A stretch of DNA of 64,000 nt from Alphaproteobacteria bacterium (lineage in GTDB: Bacteria > Pseudomonadota > Alphaproteobacteria > Micropepsales > Micropepsaceae). The notes beneath the pieces were generated by a model that saw nothing but the letters and a program-made list of their open reading frames with translations, had not been told where the DNA came from and searched no databases. The DNA is taken from the NCBI GenBank assembly GCA_003158585.1, contig PMKE01000071.1, positions 114,895 to 178,894 of the forward strand, written 5' to 3'. The position numbers and the translations under genes are program-made. Below, piece by piece: positions 60,068 to 64,000 of the stretch; the stretch's first letter is position 1; every line of letters begins with the position of its first letter.

Positions 60068-61377
60068 GTTTCGGAGTCCTCAAGTCTCTTCTTGACGGCA
60101 TTGATGAAACGCGCGGCCATGGCGCCGTCGATCAAACGGTGATCCGACGACACGGTCATCTTCATCATCGGGCGGATGACGATCTCGTCGCCCCGCACCA
60201 CCGGCTTCTTGACGACGGCGCCCACCGCCAGAATGCCGGCTTCGCCCAGGTTGATGATGGCTGCGAAATTCTCCACATCCAGCATGCCCAGGTTGGAGAT
60301 GGTGAAGGTGGAACCGCTGAGCTCGTCCGGTCCCAGCTTGCCGGCGCGCGCCTTGACGGCAAGGTCGGCCGCTCGGGCGCCGAGTTCGGCGAGCGTCAGC
60401 TCGTCGGCGTTGCGGATCACCGGCACCACCAGGCCTTCGTCCAGCGACACGGCGATGCCCAGATGCACGCGGCTCTTCCAGCGCAGCACCTTGCCGTCGG
60501 TCGTGGAGTTGAAGTTGGGGAAGTCCTTCAGCGACGCCACGGTAGCATAGGAGATGAAGTCGTTGAACGACACCTTGTTGCCCGCCGCCTTCATCTGCTC
60601 GCGGGCGGCAATGACTTCGCCCATGTCCACCGAGACCGACGCGTACCAGTGCGGCGCGGTGGCCATGCTGGTCGTCAGACGTTCGGCGATGACCTGGCGC
60701 ATCTTCGGCATCGCCACCGGCTTTTCGGCTACGGCACGCTCGACTTCAGCCACACCGATGCGTCCATCCGTGGCGGGAATGGCCAGCAAATCCAGCCCCT
60801 CCTTGACGGCAAGGGCCTTGGCGGCGGGCGATATCCGCAATGCATCATAACCGCGGGAGGCCAGATAAGCCATTACGTCTTTCTCGACGATGCGCCCGGC
60901 CGGCCCCGTGCCGTTGATCGGCTTGGGATCGATGACGGAGGCGCGCGCCAGCGCCGCGGCGCGCGGGCTGATGCGGAAAATCTGCGCCGGCTGTTCGATT
61001 GGGAGCACCGGCCCTGGAGCCGCCGCCGGCGTTGCGGCCGACGGCCGCTCGGGGAGGCGTGAAACGGCCGCCTGGGAGGGGACAGCCTGTTTCGCTGATG
61101 AGCGGACCTCCAGGGCCGGCACTTCTGGTACGGCTTCGCCGGGCGCTCCCAGAAATCCGACGATGCTCTGCACAGGAACGCCGATCCCGACCTTGGTCAC
61201 GATCTTGAGCAGCGTGCCTTCTTCAAAACTCTCGACTTCCATCACCGACTTGTCGGTCTCGACGGCGAACAGCATGTCGCCCTTGGCGACCTTGTCGCCT
61301 TCCTTCTTGAACCACTCGACGATGGTGCTCTCTTCGGTCATCTGACCGAATTTCGGCATGATGATTGGCGTTACCAT
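60049..61377 (-). CDS. 2-oxo-acid dehydrogenase dihydrolipoamide acyltransferase (E2)
   Basis: A 442-residue E2. One lipoyl domain (1-78) has the lipoylated lysine in ETDKSVMEVESFEEG. A Pro/Ala linker follows. The E1/E3-binding domain is at about 133-170 (ISPRAAALARASVID, GTGPAGRIVEKDVMAYL) with a second similar segment at about 178-215. The catalytic domain has the active-site SSDHRLIDGAMAARF. It forms the core of the complex and transfers an acyl group to CoA. Seven bases separate it from E1. Confidence 0.93.
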   Translation of the reverse strand: MVTPIIMPKFGQMTEESTIVEWFKKEGDKVAKGDMLFAVETDKSVMEVESFEEGTLLKIVTKVGIGVPVQSIVGFLGAPGEAVPEVPALEVRSSAKQAVPSQAAVSRLPERPSAATPAAAPGPVLPIEQPAQIFRISPRAAALARASVIDPKPINGTGPAGRIVEKDVMAYLASRGYDALRISPAAKALAVKEGLDLLAIPATDGRIGVAEVERAVAEKPVAMPKMRQVIAERLTTSMATAPHWYASVSVDMGEVIAAREQMKAAGNKVSFNDFISYATVASLKDFPNFNSTTDGKVLRWKSRVHLGIAVSLDEGLVVPVIRNADELTLAELGARAADLAVKARAGKLGPDELSGSTFTISNLGMLDVENFAAIINLGEAGILAVGAVVKKPVVRGDEIVIRPMMKMTVSSDHRLIDGAMAARFINAVKKRLEDSETWKFLT

Positions 61378-61384
61378 GGGCGGC

Positions 61385-63682
61385 CTACAGGATGGAATTC
61401 GCGGCTGCGACGAGATCGTTCACGCCCGGAAGAAAAGCTGCTTCGAGCACGTGCGATTGCGGCGAGATTCCATTCTTCGCGCCCACGCGAATGACGGGCG
61501 CGTCGAGGTAGTCGAATGCCAGCTGCTGGATGGTGGAAGCGATCTCGCCGGTGAAGCTGCCCATATGAACAGCGACACTGGCCACCACGCAGCGGCCCGT
61601 TTTCTGAACGGAGCGCAGCACCGTGTCGATATCCAGCGGAACCAAGCTGCGCAGGTCGATCACCTCGGCGGATACACCGCGCTCGGCCAGCTTGCCGGCG
61701 GCCTTCAGACAGTCGTGTACCAGCGGGCCCCAGCTCACAAAGGTGATATCGCTGCCCTCGCGTTTGACGTCCGCCACGCCGAGCGGGACCAAATGATCGC
61801 CCTCCGGCACAGGGCCCTTCATGCTGTAAAGGACTTGCGATTCGACAAAGAGCACCGGATTGTTGTCCCGGATCGCCACCTTGAGCATTCCTTTGGCGTC
61901 TGCCGGCGTGGTCGGATAGATCACGTAAAGACCAGGCATATGGCAGAAGATCGACTCGAGGGTCTGCGAGTGCTGGCCGCCATAGCCCTTGCCGCCGCCG
62001 GCCGAAGCGCGGATTACCAGCGGAACCTCGGTCTGGGCACCGCTCATGTAATGCCATTTGGCAGCCTGATTGCTGATCTGGTCGGAGGACATCAGCGCAA
62101 AGTCGAAATACATCAACTCCACGACGGGCCTGAGGCCTTTCATCGCTGCACCGCATGCGACGCCGCAGAGGCAGGCTTCGCTGATGGGCGTGTTGAACAC
62201 CCGGTCGCGGCCGAAGGCCTCGATCAGTCCCTTGGTCACTTTGAAGGCGCCGCCGTAATCGGCGACGTCCTCGCCGTAGAACACCACGCGTCTGTCGCGC
62301 ACCATTTCCTCGGCCAGGGCTTCGCGGATCGCATCCTTGTAGGTGATCTCTCCGCCCACCCGTTTCGCCTCGGGCACCGGCTCAAACAGCTCGGCTTTTG
62401 CGAATTCCGGCGGAACAACCTCGCTGGTGGTATCCGTGTACATGAAAGTAAGGACGTCTTTGGCATCCGGATCGGCGGATTCGGCCGCACGCTGCGCCGC
62501 TTTTGCGTTGCGCTCGGCGACGCGCCGTTCCACCGCGGCAATCCCGGATAGATCCAGCACGCCCGTATCGAGCAGCTCTTTCTTGTAGGCCTCTATGGCA
62601 TCGATCGCCTTCCAGGCGGCTTCTTCCTCACGCGTGCGATACTCGTTGCGCGGATCGCTCAGCGAGTGACCCCAGTAACGATAGCAATCGATGTCCAGCA
62701 GAACGGGCCCTTTTCCTTCGCGACAGAGCTTTGCCGCGCGCAACACCGCGTCACGTGCCGCCAGAACGTTCATGCCGTTTACGACCTCGGCATGCATCAG
62801 ATTATTGGCAAAGCCCGCCGCCCGCTGCGCCAGACGCCGCACGCCGGTTACTTCGTCGTCCGTGCGCCCGGTCATGCCGTAATGGTTGTTCAGGACCAGG
62901 AATATGATAGGCAGACCGAACGGATGGTTTTTGGCGTAGTGGTTCGTGAACTGCGATTGGGCAGCAAAATTCAGCGACTCCAGCACCACACCGTTGGCGT
63001 AGGCCCCGTCACCGGCGAAGCAGCAAACAACGCCATCCTGTTCAAAGAACCGGTTGGCGAAAGCAGCCCCGGTGGCGATCGGCACGCCGCCGCCCACAAT
63101 GGCATTGGCACCCAGATGACCGACCGTGAAGTCCGCGATGTGCATGGAACCGCCGCGGCCCCGGCAGTAGCCGTCGTCTTTACCGAACAGCTCGCAAATG
63201 GTGCGGTAAAGATGCTCTTCCAGCGCCGCTTCTATCAGTTCCTCGCGGCTTTGGGATTTGCACCGCGGCACGCGCGCTTTCAGCTGTTCGTCTGTCATTT
63301 GGCGGATAGCGACCGTGCCTTTGGCCAGGCTTTCCCCGTGACCGCGATGCGTACTCGTGATGTTGTCCTGCAAAAGCAGCCCCGCGCAGGCGCCCGCCGC
63401 GGTTCCTTCCTGCCCCACGGAGACGTGCGTCGGTCCGCGGTAATCGAAGTTGCGGATCGGCTCATAGGCGCCCGAGCGCAACTTGACGATCATCTCTTCG
63501 AATTCCCGGATGACCAGCATGTCTTCCAGCAGCGCAATCGCTTCCGCCGGACCGATCGACTTGGACTTCAATTCGGACTTGAGGCTTCCGGAATAGCGAT
63601 AGGCAGGAATTCTGCCGCAATCGATCTCAAACGGCTCGAACTGCGGGCGTAGGTCACTAAGATGAATTTGTGCTGAGGACAT
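61385..63682 (-). CDS. 2-oxo-acid/acetoin dehydrogenase E1, fused alpha and beta subunits
   Basis: A 765-residue ThDP enzyme. Residues about 45-390 are E1 alpha, with THRGHGESLAKG, GRGGSMHIADFTVG, and a ThDP motif from GDG (FAGDGAYANG) to the distant NN of FLVLNNHYG; this gap is longer than usual because of a QFTNHYAKNHPFGLP insertion. Residues about 430-765 are E1 beta, with EDVADYGGAFKVTKGL, NTPISEACLCG and a final transketolase-C domain. Fusion of the subunits is uncommon in bacteria. The set transaldolase-E1-E2-E3 with sugar enzymes suggests the substrate is a sugar-derived 2-oxo compound or acyloin. Confidence 0.9.
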   Translation of the reverse strand: MSSAQIHLSDLRPQFEPFEIDCGRIPAYRYSGSLKSELKSKSIGPAEAIALLEDMLVIREFEEMIVKLRSGAYEPIRNFDYRGPTHVSVGQEGTAAGACAGLLLQDNITSTHRGHGESLAKGTVAIRQMTDEQLKARVPRCKSQSREELIEAALEEHLYRTICELFGKDDGYCRGRGGSMHIADFTVGHLGANAIVGGGVPIATGAAFANRFFEQDGVVCCFAGDGAYANGVVLESLNFAAQSQFTNHYAKNHPFGLPIIFLVLNNHYGMTGRTDDEVTGVRRLAQRAAGFANNLMHAEVVNGMNVLAARDAVLRAAKLCREGKGPVLLDIDCYRYWGHSLSDPRNEYRTREEEAAWKAIDAIEAYKKELLDTGVLDLSGIAAVERRVAERNAKAAQRAAESADPDAKDVLTFMYTDTTSEVVPPEFAKAELFEPVPEAKRVGGEITYKDAIREALAEEMVRDRRVVFYGEDVADYGGAFKVTKGLIEAFGRDRVFNTPISEACLCGVACGAAMKGLRPVVELMYFDFALMSSDQISNQAAKWHYMSGAQTEVPLVIRASAGGGKGYGGQHSQTLESIFCHMPGLYVIYPTTPADAKGMLKVAIRDNNPVLFVESQVLYSMKGPVPEGDHLVPLGVADVKREGSDITFVSWGPLVHDCLKAAGKLAERGVSAEVIDLRSLVPLDIDTVLRSVQKTGRCVVASVAVHMGSFTGEIASTIQQLAFDYLDAPVIRVGAKNGISPQSHVLEAAFLPGVNDLVAAANSIL

Positions 63683-63755
63683 CGATTTGTTCCGTTCTGC
63701 TACAATGCGTCCTTCGGACGTGTTTCCGATTGATGGCCTGATTGATGGTCGGCAA

Positions 63756-64000
63756 TCAGACTCGGACCGTCAAAGCAGCGCGCCTTTTTTGTTCGATTGC
63801 GACGAGCAGGCTTTCTGCCGCGCTCTTGAAGCGCGCCAAGCCGTCCGCCAGAAGTTCGGCAGTGGCCTGATCGAGCGAAATCCCGCATTGCTCGAGCGAT
63901 GCGAGTTGCGCGCCGGCCTCCGCCAAGCCCGTCTCCAGCCGCAGACCGGGCTTGCCGTGGTCCCGATAGGCTTCGAGGGTATCCGGCGGCATGGTGTTGA
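63756..64000 (-). CDS. Transaldolase family protein, C-terminal fragment (cut by window edge)
   Basis: About 80 C-terminal residues are visible. The conserved NTMPPDTLEAYRDHG is the transaldolase sequence after the last barrel strands, followed by GISLDQATAELLADGLARFKSAAESLLVAI, the usual C-terminal helix. It moves a dihydroxyacetone unit between sugar phosphates. The start lies beyond the window. It precedes E1 by 73 bases on the same strand and probably belongs to the same operon. Confidence 0.85.
   Translation of the reverse strand, partial: NTMPPDTLEAYRDHGKPGLRLETGLAEAGAQLASLEQCGISLDQATAELLADGLARFKSAAESLLVAIEQKRRAALTVRV

Overview
The window is GC-rich, densely coding chromosome of an alphaproteobacterium with Caulobacter-style flagellar genetics. 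The evidence is FlbY-, FlmG- and FlaEY-like proteins, full CtrA-type boxes (TTAA-N7-TTAA), sigma-54-like promoter cores in front of basal-body operons, a one-cysteine alphaproteobacterial DksA, and an initiator tRNA with an A29:U41 pair. A probable rhodoquinone gene (rquA) hints at anaerobic respiration. I cannot fix the genus; a CtrA-bearing lineage outside Caulobacter itself fits best.

Layout. 1-10.4 kb: a sugar-biosynthesis and glycosylation block. A minus-strand operon encodes a sulfotransferase, a zinc-finger C-methyltransferase-type protein, a split transketolase, an SDR, an ATP-grasp ligase and a partial gene. Divergent from it lie a SAF-less NeuB-type synthase and a fused cytidylyltransferase-PseG protein. 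A FlmG-like TPR glycosyltransferase follows. 10.4-15.3 kb: a FlaEY-like beta-propeller protein and flgI-flgJ-flbY. 15.5-20.8 kb: housekeeping genes (gpmA, envC, ctpA, YibQ-type deacetylase, rppH). 20.8-22.6 kb: a small accessory island with repeat elements, a truncated AHH-nuclease toxin tail and its Imm11-type immunity gene. 22.6-31.7 kb: flagellar genes again (large secreted TPR protein, MotE-like, DUF6468-like, fliM, fliL; then flgF, flgG, flgA, flgH). 31.7-45.1 kb: dksA, tRNA-fMet, a three-domain GH18/NodB/GT2 protein, membrane glycosyltransferases, CFA synthase, a DPM1-GtrA protein, an SMP-30 protein and rquA.

45.3-64 kb: a large carbohydrate-catabolism locus, all on the minus strand. 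It holds a transaldolase (cut by the window edge), a complete 2-oxo-acid dehydrogenase complex whose E1 alpha and beta are fused, a sorbose-1-phosphate-reductase-like enzyme, a polyol-phosphate dehydrogenase, a TIM-barrel aldolase-like protein, a PfkB kinase, a DUF4432 epimerase-like protein, a secreted sialate-O-acetylesterase-type enzyme, a class II aldolase, a fucose/arabinose-isomerase-like protein, an FGGY kinase, a PocR-AraC regulator and RpiB.

The two loci most likely to hold undescribed biology are this catabolic locus, which combines two sugar kinases, two aldolase-type enzymes, polyol redox enzymes and an acetoin-dehydrogenase-like complex, and the split-transketolase/ATP-grasp/nonulosonate operon beside the flagellin glycosyltransferase. 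Their substrates and products are inference. I had no database search; family assignments come from reading motifs.
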